A DNA stretch of 7,547 nt from Campylobacterota bacterium. Its GTDB lineage: Bacteria > Campylobacterota > Campylobacteria > Campylobacterales > Sulfurovaceae. Made by a program: the position numbers and the translations under genes. This document shows positions 7,056-7,547 of this stretch, piece by piece. The notes beneath the pieces are model-generated. The model saw nothing but the letters and a program-made list of their open reading frames with translations, did not search any database and was not told the DNA's origin. The stretch covers positions 1 to 7,547 of the forward strand of contig JAADDP010000146.1 in the NCBI GenBank assembly GCA_013153825.1, read 5' to 3'. Positions within the stretch are counted from its first letter, which is position 1; the number at the start of each line of letters is the position of its first letter.

Positions 7056-7547
7056 ATGATATATGCCCTAATAGATAGAGCCACCCTAGATAGAGTAGGG
7101 TGGAGTATTCAAAAGATATCAAAAAAAATTGAGAGTTTAAATATTGAGATAGCACAATATCGAGACAAAGACTCCTCTCTCCAAGAGCAGTTGGATAATA
7201 TTATAGAGATACAGAAATATTACAGTGGAAAGCTTATTATAAATGACAATATAGAGTTGATAGATTATGTAGATGGGTTACATCTAGGGCAGGAGGATAT
7301 TAGAGAGTTTAGTTTAGACCTAAAAGAGGCAACATCTACTATTAGAGGTTTGATTAAGGGTAAAATATTGGGGCTATCTACACACAATATTGCAGAGGTT
7401 GAGGAGGCGAACTATTTAGATTTGGACTATATCGGTCTTGGAGCATATAGAATAACTCACACAAAGAGAGATGCTAAAATTTCTGGGGATAGACTATTGG
7501 AGGTAGCAAAATACTCAAAACATGATGTAGCTATAATTGGTGGAGTT
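7056..7547 (+). CDS. thiE: thiamine phosphate synthase (ThiE/TenI family), 3' end beyond window
   Basis: The first 164 residues are present and the frame is open to the window edge; the family usually has about 190-215. The TIM-barrel motifs are in order: YALID (3-7, first strand), QYRDKD (34-39, diphosphate-binding Q-x-R-x-K type), IINDN (61-65), DGLHLGQED (73-81), LGLSTHN (105-111), DYIGLGAYRITHTK (124-137) and AIIGGV (159-164). ThiE joins HMP diphosphate and thiazole phosphate into thiamine phosphate. Asp64 and Asp81 fit the Mg/diphosphate site. The usual GPxFxTxTK stretch here reads GAYRITHTK, so a divergent or TenI-like role is possible. The start is fixed: the accD stop codon is in this same frame, and ATG 7056 is the first standard start after it. 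No good Shine-Dalgarno precedes it (only AGAAGAG, 16 bases away), suggesting coupling to accD translation. Confidence 0.8.
   Translation, partial: MIYALIDRATLDRVGWSIQKISKKIESLNIEIAQYRDKDSSLQEQLDNIIEIQKYYSGKLIINDNIELIDYVDGLHLGQEDIREFSLDLKEATSTIRGLIKGKILGLSTHNIAEVEEANYLDLDYIGLGAYRITHTKRDAKISGDRLLEVAKYSKHDVAIIGGV
7081..7103 (+). repeat. perfect hairpin inside the 5' end of the thiE-like gene
   Basis: CCACCCTA (7081-7088) and TAGGGTGG (7096-7103) are exact inverted repeats with a seven-base loop, GATAGAG. The nine-base word TAGATAGAG occurs at 7072-7080 and again at 7087-7095, so the loop repeats the flank. The hairpin covers codons 9-16 (residues ATLDRVGW). There is no T-tract after it, which argues against a classic terminator. 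Confidence 0.6.

Overview
The window is a stretch of moderately AT-rich bacterial DNA carrying four genes, all on the + strand. The proteins look like those of Campylobacterota (the former Epsilonproteobacteria). The GltB N-terminus (SFKDNCGFGLL, PSHKNLEDAI, MMHRGAIAADGK) and the accD/ThiE-like pair recall Campylobacter/Sulfurimonas-type genomes. Promoters show a -10-like GATAAT box with little recognisable -35, which also fits that phylum. The genus cannot be set from the sequence alone. Codon use is peculiar: AGA/AGG carry almost all arginines, CTA is common for leucine, and glutamate is written mostly as GAG despite the AT-rich background.

Layout. Positions 1-171 are a non-coding leader with two GATAATAT boxes and a possible fold over the ribosome binding site. 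gltB (172-4596) and gltD (4598-5983) follow with a one-base gap and form an operon for the large and small subunits of glutamate synthase (GOGAT). A 208-base intergenic region (5984-6191) holds two hairpins that are terminator candidates, then a promoter-like sequence. accD (6192-7046) encodes the beta subunit of the acetyl-CoA carboxylase carboxyltransferase. Nine bases later a ThiE/TenI-family thiamine phosphate synthase gene begins (7056) and runs off the window end.

How they work together. GltB and GltD form one enzyme. GltD oxidises NAD(P)H through FAD and passes electrons through iron-sulfur clusters to the FMN and 3Fe-4S centre of GltB. There, ammonia released from glutamine aminates 2-oxoglutarate to give two glutamates. 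AccD belongs to the first committed step of fatty acid synthesis, and the ThiE-like protein to the joining of the thiamine thiazole and pyrimidine halves. The last two genes are probably co-transcribed but have no evident shared pathway.

This is core metabolism. I see no mobile element, CRISPR array, RNA gene, defence system or undescribed multigene system. The points worth a second look are small: a leader fold that would mask the gltB ribosome binding site, a perfect hairpin with a repeated loop inside the start of the thiE-like gene, the hairpins before accD, the divergent ThiE active-site segment, and the GAG-biased codon use.
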